Below, piece by piece: positions 51,614-61,064 of a stretch of DNA of 64,000 bases. The number at the start of each line of letters is the position of its first letter. Positions within the stretch are counted from its first letter, which is position 1. Origin of the DNA: an uncultured Clostridia bacterium (GTDB lineage: Bacteria; Bacillota; Clostridia; UMGS1810); NCBI GenBank assembly GCA_905210855.1, contig CAJLYL010000001.1, positions 3,265-67,264 on the forward strand, written 5' to 3'. Below the pieces are notes generated by a model. The model had not been told where the DNA came from. It ran no database searches and saw nothing but the letters and a program-made list of their open reading frames with translations. Made by a program: the position numbers and the translations under genes.

Positions 51614-52393
51614 ATGATTAACAGAAAACGGATTCTTTTCGGCATTACCGATGCCGACGACAAAAATTTTCTGTCGCAGATGTGTGACAGGGCGGACAAG
51701 GCAATCGCAAGCGGCAGGCGCATTTATTCACGTTTTCTGTCGCCGCGCGAGCAGCTTTATGTGACGGAGCGTTTTTCGTCCGACGTCGAGGTGGCGGCGG
51801 ACGGCGGCTATGACGGCTCGGAGCGCTGCGTTGTGTGCTTCTCTCCGTTTGACACATACGAGACGGAGTTTGATTTTCAAATTGTTCCTCTCGTCATCCG
51901 CACCAAAAACCGCTCTGTGCTCTCTCATCGGGATTATCTCGGTTCGGTGCTGTCGCTGGGCATCAAGCGCGAACTTGTGGGCGACATTGTCATTTGCGGC
52001 GACTGTGCGGTCATGTTTTGCCACAGGGAGATAAGCGACTACATCATGTTCAATCTCACGCGCATTGCCAACCTCACCGTCACGGTTGAGGAGGCGGATG
52101 CGTCCGCACTGACCCTGCCGGAGCGCAGGTTTGAGGAGAGGTCGCTCACGGTATCGTCCATGCGGCTCGACTGTGTGCTCTCCGCCGCGGCGAACAAATC
52201 GCGCACCGCGTCGGCGGAGCTTATAGAGCGCGGAATGGTTTGCCTGAATTATGACGAGGTGAAAAACGCAAGCCGCACCGTGGCGGACGGGGACATCATA
52301 TCCGTGCGCGGCATAGGCAAGATGATTATCCGCACCGACATGACCCTCACCAAAAAAGGCAAGTATCACATAGAGGTCAGCAAGTATGTGTAG
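51614..52393 (+). CDS. ylmH: YlmH-family RNA-binding protein (S4 domain)
   Basis: A 259-aa protein of the YlmH family, next to sepF and divIVA in many Firmicutes. The N-terminal region is ITDADDKNFLSQMCDRAD; the C-terminal S4 domain is MRLDCVLSAAANKSRTASAE, then GMVCLNYDEVKNASRTVADG and ISVRGIGK. YlmH-like proteins associate with ribosomes. ATG at 51614 lies only 5 bp after the sepF stop and no strong ribosome site is visible, so translation is probably coupled to sepF. Confidence 0.92.
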   Translation: MINRKRILFGITDADDKNFLSQMCDRADKAIASGRRIYSRFLSPREQLYVTERFSSDVEVAADGGYDGSERCVVCFSPFDTYETEFDFQIVPLVIRTKNRSVLSHRDYLGSVLSLGIKRELVGDIVICGDCAVMFCHREISDYIMFNLTRIANLTVTVEEADASALTLPERRFEERSLTVSSMRLDCVLSAAANKSRTASAELIERGMVCLNYDEVKNASRTVADGDIISVRGIGKMIIRTDMTLTKKGKYHIEVSKYV

Positions 52394-52405
52394 GGATTGT
52401 GTGCC

Positions 52406-52493
52406 GGCTCGGTGATGTATATTATATTTTGAAAACACACGCATACCATGCGGCTGCTATCGGTTTTCAAAACATAATATACACCCCCTCGCC
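52406..52493 (+). repeat. Dispersed palindromic element, copy P3
   Basis: 88 bp: GGCTCGGTG at the left, arms 52417-52436 and 52463-52482 (19 of 20 paired), loop starting ACACGCATACCATGCGGCTG, right end CACCCCCTCGCC. Loop and arms nearly match P5, showing recent copying. Confidence 0.85.
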
Positions 52494-52513
52494 CATGTGA
52501 GATCTCGTATCTC

Positions 52514-52598
52514 GGCCCGTGAAATATGTTATGTGTCTGCTGACACGCGACCTGACGGCGCTATGGATCTCGCTGACACACAACATATGCCCCTCGCC
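52514..52598 (+). repeat. Dispersed palindromic element, copy P4
   Basis: 85 bp: left end GGCCCGTG, arms around AATATGTTATGTGTCTGC and GCTGACACACAACATATG (15 of 18 paired), loop with GACACGCGACCTGACGG, right end CCCCTCGCCTTTGCGCAG. Arms resemble those of P1, not those of P3/P5. Confidence 0.75.
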
Positions 52599-52622
52599 TT
52601 TGCGCAGAATCTGTGTTTGGCG

Positions 52623-52715
52623 GTAGGGGGCGATGCCCACATCGCCCCGAGCAAACTAACGTTTCGCATAAATTAACACTTATCCGTAGGGAACGACCTA
52701 TGTGTCGTTCCGCAA
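52623..52715 (+). repeat. GTAGGG-type hairpin pair (MITE-like)
   Basis: First hairpin GGGGCGAT/ATCGCCCC; second hairpin GGAACGAC-CTATGT-GTCGTTCC preceded by AAATTAACACTTATCCGTA. The same phrase order occurs in degraded form at 19173-19214, and the first type at 24909-24984. Confidence 0.7.
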
Positions 52716-52781
52716 AGATTGCGCACCCCTCGCCTATGATAAATGCAAAATATAGTTTTTTTACAAAGGACGGTTGATATT

Positions 52782-53228
52782 ATGATTACGCCTATGGAAA
52801 TTCAGACAAAAAAATTTGACAAAGCTGTTATGGGCTACAACAAGGACGATGTGGACGATTTTATCTCCTACATCCTTGAAGATTACGAGCAGCTCTACAA
52901 GCAGGCTATGGAGTCCGATGAGAAAATCAGCTCGCTCAACACTCAGCTCGAGACCTACCGCAGCATGGAGGAGACCATGAAAAATTCTCTGCTTATTGCG
53001 CAGTCTACTGCCGAAAATGTGCAGAAAAACGCGCGCGAAAAGGCGGACATCATAGTAAAGGACGCCGAAAACGAAGCCAAGCAGATTATAGAAAAAGCCA
53101 AGGCGGACATAGAAAAGGCGACGGCGGAGTATGCTCAGCTGCGCCACGATATGGATATATACAAATGTCAGGCGATAAGTATGCTCAACGCGCAGATTGA
53201 AAACCTGAAAAAACTTGAGACGGTTTGA
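52782..53228 (+). CDS. divIVA: DivIVA-family cell division/polarity protein
   Basis: A 148-aa protein that recognises curved membrane at poles and septa and recruits other factors. The N-terminal membrane-binding domain is TPMEIQTKKFDKAVMGYNKD and DVDDFISYILEDYEQLY; the remainder is a long coiled coil (about 50-148) with heptad Leu/Ile/Ala. It is shorter than B. subtilis DivIVA (164 aa) but complete. AAAGGACGG precedes the ATG. Unlike ylmH it is separated from the preceding gene by nearly 400 bp of repeats. Confidence 0.92.
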   Translation: MITPMEIQTKKFDKAVMGYNKDDVDDFISYILEDYEQLYKQAMESDEKISSLNTQLETYRSMEETMKNSLLIAQSTAENVQKNAREKADIIVKDAENEAKQIIEKAKADIEKATAEYAQLRHDMDIYKCQAISMLNAQIENLKKLETV

Positions 53229-53242
53229 TAAGCTTGTGTGAC

Positions 53243-53330
53243 GGCTCGGGGGTGTATATTATATTTTGAAAACACACGCATACCGTGCGGCTGCTATCGG
53301 TTTTCAAAATATAATATACACCCCCGAGCC
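53243..53330 (+). repeat. Dispersed palindromic element, copy P5 (perfect)
   Basis: 88 bp with perfect 31-bp arms (53243-53273 and 53300-53330) and the 26-nt loop ACACGCATACCGTGCGGCTG plus CTATCG. The outer ends are GGCTCGGGGG and CCCCCGAGCC. It starts 14 bp after divIVA and could block or terminate transcription, although no T-run follows. The remainder of the gap (53331-53410) is A+T-rich with no recognised feature. Confidence 0.9.
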
Positions 53331-53410
53331 TTTATGCGGATTGCTGCGCCGCATTCAACATTTCCCCCAACCCCCAAAATAAAATTCCCAAAAAATTTTC
53401 AATTTACCTA

Positions 53411-53439
53411 TTGCAATATTTATGATTCCATGATATGAT
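53411..53439 (+). promoter_or_regulatory. Promoter of the tetR-giant surface protein operon
   Basis: TTGCAA (53411-53416), 17-bp spacer, TATGAT (53434-53439). The -10 box lies inside the left arm of the palindromic operator, so repressor binding would block RNA polymerase. Confidence 0.6.
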
Positions 53440-53486
53440 TTACTTATCAATCGATAACTTATCGATTGATAAGTAAATCATATCAT
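53430..53486 (+). promoter_or_regulatory. 57-bp perfect palindrome, probable TetR operator
   Basis: Arms of 28 bp (53430-53457 and 53459-53486) around a single C. The centre holds two overlapping sites, TTATCAATCGATAA and TTATCGATTGATAA, each almost self-complementary. It ends 34 bp before the TetR start, which is the usual place for an autoregulatory operator. Confidence 0.8.
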
Positions 53487-53520
53487 TTTATTAAGACGAA
53501 TATAAAGAACAGGAGATTTT

Positions 53521-54105
53521 ATGCAGAAGGATTCAAGAGAAGAAAAGAAAAAAGAAATAATGGAGAAATGCTACGAATGTTACTGCGACAACGGTTTCCG
53601 CGACACGGGAATCAAGGAGCTGGGCAAATACTGCGGCATGACCTCGGCAAACCTCTACGGCTATTTTGAGAATGTGGATGACCTCATACTTCAGTCCACG
53701 GCGCATTGCATGGCAAAGGTGGAGGATGATTTTATGGCGCTTGCGCCGAAAAATCCGCTCGACATCATCCGCTTTATAGACGAGATTCCCGAGTGGACGG
53801 CGAAAAACCACGGCAAAAAATATCGCATGATGTATCAGGTATACACCCACCCAAAGTATATGGAGCACGGCAAAAAATTCTTTGCCGGCGTGACGGAGCG
53901 CTACTCGGAATATGCGCGCTACCTCTCGCCGAAGCTCGGAATGCCGGAGTCGATCCTCGCGGGATTCATATTCATCTTTGTGCGTGCGGCGGTGCACTAT
54001 GCGTTGTTTGAAGATAAATTTTATCTTGATGCTCAGATGAAAGCACTAAAATTAGCTGTGTTTTCAACACTGAAATTAAACGGAGAGGAAGGTAATAAGG
54101 GATGA
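53521..54105 (+). CDS. TetR-family transcriptional regulator
   Basis: A 194-aa repressor. The helix-turn-helix is in the first 55 residues (IMEKCYECYCDNGFRDTGIK, then ELGKYCGMTSANLYGYFENV), followed by an all-helical ligand domain with no known ligand signature. AGGAG precedes the ATG at about 8 nt. The stop overlaps the start of the 2316-aa surface gene (ATGA at 54102), so the two are translationally coupled. Genes of the operon and the regulator itself are likely repressed through the 57-bp palindrome until a ligand binds. Confidence 0.9.
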   Translation: MQKDSREEKKKEIMEKCYECYCDNGFRDTGIKELGKYCGMTSANLYGYFENVDDLILQSTAHCMAKVEDDFMALAPKNPLDIIRFIDEIPEWTAKNHGKKYRMMYQVYTHPKYMEHGKKFFAGVTERYSEYARYLSPKLGMPESILAGFIFIFVRAAVHYALFEDKFYLDAQMKALKLAVFSTLKLNGEEGNKG

Positions 54106-57100
54106 GAAAGAGGCGAATTTTAAGTTTTGCGCTGATTTTGTGCGTGATGGCGACCATGCTCGGGTCGTTCACGCTCGAATCGTCCGCGGCGAACGACCCG
54201 GAGTGGTCGTATGACCTGCAGATTAAAATCAGCACCAAGAGGGACTCGGGCTGCAAAAACGGCAATGTTCGGGCGAAGTTTGAGTTCGAGAGCGGCGATG
54301 AATACATCACGCTGCAGAATACCAACAAAAAAGGCGGCCTGTCTGTGACAGGCCTGAAAACAACACGCGCTCCGTGGACTCTGAAAAACCTTGTGCTGAT
54401 AAACGAGACCAAGGACGGATTCCGTATGCAGCGAATTACACTGAGTGTTATCAAGTCGGTTCGGTCGGGATTTTCGATAAAAATATTCAGCAGCTCGCTC
54501 ATAGACCAATATCCCAACGGCAGCGGAGACAGCGACGGAAAGTGGATTCAGACGGACGACGGCGACAAACCGACACATGCGATATCTCTTGCCGATAACA
54601 AGAGATCCATAACCGGTTACGGAAATTTTTCGAATTTTGCTAATGATATGTATATAAACAGTCATGACGAGAGCGGCACCGAGGATTTTGAGTATGACGG
54701 CATGATTACAGATACCAAGTACAGTTTGGTTGCGCCGACAGCAGAAAGATTTGCATCGGAATACTACTGTCTCAATCTCAGCGAACCCCCGGTATATTCA
54801 TATGAAGTTCACGGATTTCAGGGCGACGGCACCGTCGTGACCAAAAGTCAGCTTACATCTGCCGGCGCTATCGCCAATAAAGGTGATTACGGTTTTACCA
54901 TAGACCGAAAAAAACTCATGGAATACATGAACGAAAAAAACCTGAATCACCTGAAAATCACCTCAAAGCTGGCGTTCCCGAGAGCGAATACGACCACTTC
55001 CGTGATGAATATATGCAGAAACATATTTGCCGTGAGCGATGAACTGCGTTTCAGCACCAACTACCACACGGCTATGAAGGACAATAATTACTACAACAAC
55101 TCCGGCAGCAAGCGGATATATGTTAATCTCGATGTTATCAACGGCGATCTCTATACCCACTACAATCAGTTCAAGATTAACTATTGCAATGTTGTCTTTG
55201 ACGAGGCGTATCTGGAACTTGGCGACACCGGCAAGAAGATATATGCCGATGAAAAATCATCAAAGATAATCAACTGCAATTTTACCCTGTCCTTCCCCTA
55301 CACAGAGGGCATGGACTCAAACAATAAGGGGCTTAAACTTGTGATAAAGGGCGCTCGGATGAGCCCCAACTACTACGGCGAAAATCAGCGCCTCGAGCTT
55401 TGGGATGTTGCAGGCAAAAAGCTCGGGTTTGAAAAGCTGTCTTCAACCTACAAGATAGACGCGGTGAACCCCACAGTTAAGGTCACCGCCAAGGACGGCT
55501 CATCTCTCGACAAATGGAACAAGCAGATAACGCTGAATGCAATCCCGAGCGAGACCACCTATGCCGTGCTGAAAAGCGGCGAAGCGGCAAAAGAGGGATA
55601 CTTCATTGCCGAGCTGTATGACGGCCAGGTACCTGTGCAGATCCGCAATGTAAAGTACCCCGATTCATCGACGGCTTATGTATCGCAGCCCGTTAACTCG
55701 CGCGCCGGGTCGGCGAGTGATTTCACTCTGGCGCTTGCGGAGAAGAAGGAAGGCATATTCACACTGCGCATGACGGGCGCAGATTTTGCCGGCAATGCAC
55801 TCAACACCGCGGTCGGCGGCATACGGCTTGACAACAAGGCGCCGGTGATTACTCTCAAGCGCAGCAACGACAGCGACGGCGCGAATGCCAAAGAGGCGCG
55901 CTATGCCGTGACGATTACCGACGCGTCCGGCACGGGCAGAATGTACTATTGCTTTGCGGACAGCGCGTCGATTCCCGATATAAACAGCCAAAATCCGCAG
56001 AAGCACACAAGCGGCGCTATAAACAGCCTGATTAACCAATGGGCGTTTATAGACCAGTCCGACAGCGGCGCGGCAGTCTACCTCACCGTGCCCAAGGGAG
56101 AAAATTTCAACGGCAGGCTCGCGTGGTACGGCGTGGACGATTTCGGCAATACCACGGCGATGAGCTATGAGGATATAAATATCATAAACGAAGATTCACA
56201 GTGCGACATAACCTCTGCGGAGAGCACACTGACGGCGAACCCCAACTACACTGTGAGCGTGAGCACAAACGAGGCGAACCGTGTGAGGTATAAATGGACA
56301 GACGCATTCGGCAAGGACATTACGGGCTATGCCGATTACACCGGTGCGGTGAGCACGGCGGCAGATCCGCTCACAAGCAAGCTTGACGGCACATATACAT
56401 TCAAGTGCGAGCTTACCCTGCCGTCCGGCGCGAAAAACTATCCCGAGCGGTCGTTTGTGTTTGACAACAGCGCGCCCAAACTTAGCATTACTCCCGTTAC
56501 GCCCGGTGAATACAAGGATTTGCAGGCGGTGAGCGTGTACTCGACGGATTCGTCGGGAGTTGCCGGCGGCGAGGCGGTATTGCTTGCGGCGGACGGTGCT
56601 CCGGTTGACGGCATAACATACCCGTTAAGCGTAAACGACGGTATCGTGTCGCAGAATGTGAATATAACAGGTGTTCCGAGCGGTGCGTATAAGCTCAAAG
56701 TGAGCGTGACGGATATCCACGGCAATGCGGCAGAGGATGTATCCGACATATTCTGCATCCGTTCCGGCGCTCCGGCAGTACAGGTAAGCGTGACGGCGGA
56801 TAAAGAATTTTCCGGTCTGCCGCTCATCACGGAAGCGTCACCGGGTAAAATGAAAATCTCGGCGCATGAAGATTTCTCAGGTGCGGCGGATGCGGCGGCG
56901 CAGTCGTTGTGGTACAGGGTCAGCACGGACCCGACGGCACAGAGCAGCTGGATAAAGGCGGGCGACATGACCGCGGGAGAGAGCGGATTCGACGGCGAAT
57001 TTACGGTTGATATGCCGCAGTTTACCTTTGCCGACGGCGAGAACAAACTCTTTGTGCAGACGGCGGTGTGTGCAGACGGTACGGACATGACAAAGCTCAA

Positions 57101-60100
57101 CACGAAATTTATCACATCGGCAGAGGTTGTTATCCTCAGCGATTCCACCGCCCCTCAGACGCGGCTTGTGATAGATGACATCCACACTTCGGGCTCGATA
57201 AGCGGCGTGCTCTATGCCACCGACAACATCGGCGGCGAGATGACCGCGGTGTCAAACGACGCCAATGTGGAGATAACCCGCAGAGAGAACGAGACAGGCA
57301 TATTTGACATAAAGGTAAACGAAAATACAGACTCGGCAAGCGACAAGGGCGCGATGATAACCGTGACCGATCTTGCCGGAAACATGACAGAGGTGCCGAT
57401 AGACATAAGCGGCATTGACCGCGAGGCACCCACTGCGGAAATAAAGACATGGAACACAACTTCGGGAGAAAGACAGGACGCAAAGGCAAAGGTGACCGTG
57501 CATGATGCCGCGGCAGACAAGATTTATATTGTGTTCATCAAGGCAGAGGAGCTCGATAAACTGTACGATGGTGAAAAATTCAGTGACGCTTGCTTTGAAA
57601 AGACGGTGACAGAGGATGAGGACGGCAACAGCAAAACGATAATCTCCGCACCGTATGACGGAGATGTAATTACGCTTACTTCCGACAGTTTTGAGACGGC
57701 ACGATGGGACGGCGAGGTAAACGCGACATATTCCGTGCGCCTCGGCGGCTACACGGGCACGTACTATGTGGGCGTGCGCGCCGAGGACAGCGTGGGCAAC
57801 ACGGCTGACATCCTGCTGGACGGCAAACTCAACGCGACTGACGCGGAGCTTAGCTACACCGCGGCTGCCGCGCCTGCCGAGGCAGACAAGGTGTCGGTGA
57901 TCAATCTTGATTTCAATCAGAATGTGTATCTGCTCGGTCAGGACAGCATAACGGATAAGGCAGACACCGACAGCACCGTTGACGAAACGAATCTCGGCAT
58001 CGCCGCAAGAAACGCAGGCAGCTACTCACAGAAACATTCACTCACCATAAGGGAAAACGGTGAATACAAGCTCTACACCGTGGATGACATAGGCAGAAGA
58101 AGAATGTTCACACTCAATGCAGATGAAAGTCTTGTGAAATTCGGTGCGGTGGACAACAGTGTGACGGCAACGACATTCTGGGACGGCACCGAGGTAAAGG
58201 AAGGCGAGATGGCGCCGGTGTGGAGCCGCGTGGGTGAGTACGGACTGGACAGACGGACCACAGTGGAAGTCACACCCGACGATCCGGATATGCGCCTTAT
58301 GCCGCTTGACGCCGATTCAACACATTCCGAGTACGGATTGTACTTCCTTGAGGATAAATCGGCAGACTTTATGGATGAGCACGGGCACTACAAAAAGCTG
58401 ATATATGATGTACAGGAAAAGAACTCGGAATCGCCTGCAGGGCTTATAAATGTGCGCATATTTATGGCAGACAATGCGGACGAGACAACATGGGGCAGTG
58501 CGGTGGCGGTGGTGAATAATATAGACTACACGGCGCCGAAGATCAACTACACTATGACCCCGGAGATATATGTTTTTGACGATGAGGGAAATATCATAAT
58601 CGAAAAAACCACTCCTCAGGATGTGACGGTGTATATCACCATGCAGGATGCGGAGACGGGACTCAGTGAGATAAAACTCGGCAGTATGCACATCTTGCTT
58701 CATGGACCCGACGGTGAACCGTACTTTGACAGAAAAGAACTCCCCGCGCTGCCGCTTGTCGATGAGAGCGGAAACGCCATAGACTACTCAGCAAATCCGT
58801 ATAAATGGAGCGGAGAGAGCGACGGCATACCGGTGACGGTGGAATACGCCGGAGATGCGGATCTCAAAGCCGCAAAGATGATTAAATTTGTGTTCAGCGC
58901 AGATTGCGTGATAGATGAATTTGAGGCGATTAACGGGGTCGGCAACGGCGCATGGTTCATGTTGGGCAGAGCCGAGATGGGTATGGATATCCACGGCATA
59001 TACAAGATGCCCATAGAAGAGGGCAAGGATTTCACGGTTAAATATTATTACGAGACCGACAGCGGCGACTGGGCGGAGATGACGGATATCTCGGCATACT
59101 GCCGCAGGGCAAAGGCGGTCATAGAGCCGACGGATCGCGGCTATGAGCGCGGACTGTATGTGCGCAGCAACGGCGGCAGATTTGAGCGTGTGCTCGATTC
59201 GTATGACAACAGCTTTACATTTGAATTTAAGGATAAATACGGCTACACCGCGGCGGCGAATGTGTCGGCAGAGAATTTTGACACGCAGCCCGGTACTATC
59301 GATTACAGCCTGTCCGAGACGGAAAAGACCAACAAACCTATAACCCTAAGGGTCGAAGCAACGGACAACGGCAGCGGCATAGGCAGGGTGGATTTGGTGA
59401 GCGGCGGCAGCGCGGTAAACATCACGGGCAGCAAATCCGCTGACGGCAAGAGTGCAATCTGCACTGCTGTTATAGACAAAAACGGCGCTTACAGCATAGT
59501 GCTCTATGACAAGGTGGGCAATCGCACATCAAAAAACTTCACGGTGAGCAACCTTGACACGGAGGCGCCCAAGCTTGAGGGCTTCACGCTCAGCACTCCC
59601 AAGGAGGTTATCACCTCGCGCAACGTCAGCGCGTCGCTGATATTCTCCAAGCCGAATGTGCGCATAACGTCGGTAGAGCCTGCCACGGGATTAAAAGAGA
59701 CGGATTACAGCGTGAGCTATTCGTCAAATGTTATCACATTTTCAAAATCAGGCTCGGTGACGGTAAACTTTGTTGACGACAGCGGCAACACGGGCATAGG
59801 CTCGGTAGAGGTGGTCAACATAGACAAAAATCCGCCGGCACTCGAGGCAAAGGCTGTGTCAAATGCGGATATGTCCGAGGTGACGGTTACCTTTGACAAG
59901 GCGCGCACTCCCGAGGGAATATTGATAGACAGCCGCAGAGAGCTGTCCGATGTGACGGTGAGCTACGGCGGCATAGCTATGAAGGCGGACGTGGCTGAAT
60001 TCGTGTTCTATGAAAACGGCTTCTACACTTTTAAGGTATATGATGACGAGGGGCTCTCGTCATACATCACTCTGGATATTGACCAAACGTATCTCGACAA

Positions 60101-61052
60101 GTCGGAACCGATAATCAAGGAAATCCGCTGGAGCTATGACTACGAGACGGAAAACGGAGTGGTGAGCGCGCCGGAAAAAACCGTAACTCCGGCTAAAGCC
60201 GGTTACCGCATCGGCACGAAAAAAATCGAGAACGATATAATCGTGCCCGACAACCACGTGACAAACCGTGATGTGACGGTGACGGTGGTTACGGATTCCG
60301 ACACGCGGCAGGTCGGCTCAACCGGCGAATATGCCAAGGAAAATCAAAAGATATACAGCGGCAACGGCTTGTATATATTCAACATGGAAAAGAGAAACAA
60401 ACTCACAGATACATTCGGCGTGGATGTGGAGATTATCGATAAGACTCCCCCGACGATAGAACTTATCGGCGGCAGCGAAATGATATTCTATGAGAACTCC
60501 GCGACGGGCGAGAGCTACACCGCGGACAAACGCGGCATGATAGAGACTGCCGGAGAAGCCTTTAAGGCATACGATTCATTCGGCGGCGGAGTTGACCTGA
60601 GCGGCAAGGTGCAGGTGATATATGACGCGAACCACCCGTTTGACCCCACGGGCGCAGCCAATGTTTATGATTCGTCCGCTCCGTACACCGTGACTTACAG
60701 GGTGTATGACGACGCGTACAATATGACCGAGGTGCGCCGCACAATAAGGCTCATAGGTATGTATGACACTATGGCGCTCATCAACGGCGAGCTGCCCGAT
60801 TCTACGGGCACCTGCGAGGTGCAGGGCGACGCGGTGAGCGTGGAGCTGAAGAACTTCGCGCCGAGCGGCACGGCTTATGTGCGTTTTGCCGAGGGCATAC
60901 GCACAATGGGTCAGATGAAGACTGAGGGAACAATGCTTGCCAAGGGATCTGACGGCAAATACACCGCGTCGGGTCTCAAGAACGGTTGGTACACCTTCTA
61001 TATTCAGACGGACAAACGGGATTACTTCACAATCTGCACATATCTTTACTAA
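54102..61052 (+). CDS. Giant secreted Ig-repeat protein (2316 aa)
   Basis: A 2316-aa exported protein starting MRKRRILSFALILCVMATML with a signal peptide. The first 450 residues are unique. About ten bacterial Ig-like modules follow, each opening with D-x-x-A/P-P: DNKAPVITL (about 576), DNSAPKLSI (787), DSTAPQTRL (1013), DREAPTAEI (1105), DYTAPKINY (1473), DTQPGTIDY (1725), DTEAPKLEG (1818), DKNPPALEA (1907) and DKTPPTIEL (2113). The C-terminus is FYIQTDKRDYFTICTYLY; no SLH, LPXTG or membrane anchor is present, so attachment, if any, is indirect. Function is unknown; length and modules suggest an extracellular fibre or matrix protein. Its start overlaps the tetR stop. Confidence 0.9.
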   Translation: MRKRRILSFALILCVMATMLGSFTLESSAANDPEWSYDLQIKISTKRDSGCKNGNVRAKFEFESGDEYITLQNTNKKGGLSVTGLKTTRAPWTLKNLVLINETKDGFRMQRITLSVIKSVRSGFSIKIFSSSLIDQYPNGSGDSDGKWIQTDDGDKPTHAISLADNKRSITGYGNFSNFANDMYINSHDESGTEDFEYDGMITDTKYSLVAPTAERFASEYYCLNLSEPPVYSYEVHGFQGDGTVVTKSQLTSAGAIANKGDYGFTIDRKKLMEYMNEKNLNHLKITSKLAFPRANTTTSVMNICRNIFAVSDELRFSTNYHTAMKDNNYYNNSGSKRIYVNLDVINGDLYTHYNQFKINYCNVVFDEAYLELGDTGKKIYADEKSSKIINCNFTLSFPYTEGMDSNNKGLKLVIKGARMSPNYYGENQRLELWDVAGKKLGFEKLSSTYKIDAVNPTVKVTAKDGSSLDKWNKQITLNAIPSETTYAVLKSGEAAKEGYFIAELYDGQVPVQIRNVKYPDSSTAYVSQPVNSRAGSASDFTLALAEKKEGIFTLRMTGADFAGNALNTAVGGIRLDNKAPVITLKRSNDSDGANAKEARYAVTITDASGTGRMYYCFADSASIPDINSQNPQKHTSGAINSLINQWAFIDQSDSGAAVYLTVPKGENFNGRLAWYGVDDFGNTTAMSYEDINIINEDSQCDITSAESTLTANPNYTVSVSTNEANRVRYKWTDAFGKDITGYADYTGAVSTAADPLTSKLDGTYTFKCELTLPSGAKNYPERSFVFDNSAPKLSITPVTPGEYKDLQAVSVYSTDSSGVAGGEAVLLAADGAPVDGITYPLSVNDGIVSQNVNITGVPSGAYKLKVSVTDIHGNAAEDVSDIFCIRSGAPAVQVSVTADKEFSGLPLITEASPGKMKISAHEDFSGAADAAAQSLWYRVSTDPTAQSSWIKAGDMTAGESGFDGEFTVDMPQFTFADGENKLFVQTAVCADGTDMTKLNTKFITSAEVVILSDSTAPQTRLVIDDIHTSGSISGVLYATDNIGGEMTAVSNDANVEITRRENETGIFDIKVNENTDSASDKGAMITVTDLAGNMTEVPIDISGIDREAPTAEIKTWNTTSGERQDAKAKVTVHDAAADKIYIVFIKAEELDKLYDGEKFSDACFEKTVTEDEDGNSKTIISAPYDGDVITLTSDSFETARWDGEVNATYSVRLGGYTGTYYVGVRAEDSVGNTADILLDGKLNATDAELSYTAAAAPAEADKVSVINLDFNQNVYLLGQDSITDKADTDSTVDETNLGIAARNAGSYSQKHSLTIRENGEYKLYTVDDIGRRRMFTLNADESLVKFGAVDNSVTATTFWDGTEVKEGEMAPVWSRVGEYGLDRRTTVEVTPDDPDMRLMPLDADSTHSEYGLYFLEDKSADFMDEHGHYKKLIYDVQEKNSESPAGLINVRIFMADNADETTWGSAVAVVNNIDYTAPKINYTMTPEIYVFDDEGNIIIEKTTPQDVTVYITMQDAETGLSEIKLGSMHILLHGPDGEPYFDRKELPALPLVDESGNAIDYSANPYKWSGESDGIPVTVEYAGDADLKAAKMIKFVFSADCVIDEFEAINGVGNGAWFMLGRAEMGMDIHGIYKMPIEEGKDFTVKYYYETDSGDWAEMTDISAYCRRAKAVIEPTDRGYERGLYVRSNGGRFERVLDSYDNSFTFEFKDKYGYTAAANVSAENFDTQPGTIDYSLSETEKTNKPITLRVEATDNGSGIGRVDLVSGGSAVNITGSKSADGKSAICTAVIDKNGAYSIVLYDKVGNRTSKNFTVSNLDTEAPKLEGFTLSTPKEVITSRNVSASLIFSKPNVRITSVEPATGLKETDYSVSYSSNVITFSKSGSVTVNFVDDSGNTGIGSVEVVNIDKNPPALEAKAVSNADMSEVTVTFDKARTPEGILIDSRRELSDVTVSYGGIAMKADVAEFVFYENGFYTFKVYDDEGLSSYITLDIDQTYLDKSEPIIKEIRWSYDYETENGVVSAPEKTVTPAKAGYRIGTKKIENDIIVPDNHVTNRDVTVTVVTDSDTRQVGSTGEYAKENQKIYSGNGLYIFNMEKRNKLTDTFGVDVEIIDKTPPTIELIGGSEMIFYENSATGESYTADKRGMIETAGEAFKAYDSFGGGVDLSGKVQVIYDANHPFDPTGAANVYDSSAPYTVTYRVYDDAYNMTEVRRTIRLIGMYDTMALINGELPDSTGTCEVQGDAVSVELKNFAPSGTAYVRFAEGIRTMGQMKTEGTMLAKGSDGKYTASGLKNGWYTFYIQTDKRDYFTICTYLY

Positions 61053-61064
61053 GGGGGGACGACG

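Larger units (their letters stand above)
52394..52781. repeat. 388-bp repeat cluster between ylmH and divIVA
   Basis: Contains palindrome P3 (52406-52493), palindrome P4 (52514-52598), a GTAGGGGGCGATG hairpin (52623-52648), a CCGTAGGGAACGAC hairpin (52684-52712), and a lone right end CACCCCTCGCC (52725-52735). No promoter or coding frame was recognised. AAAGGACGG at about 52765 is the divIVA ribosome site. Confidence 0.8.
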
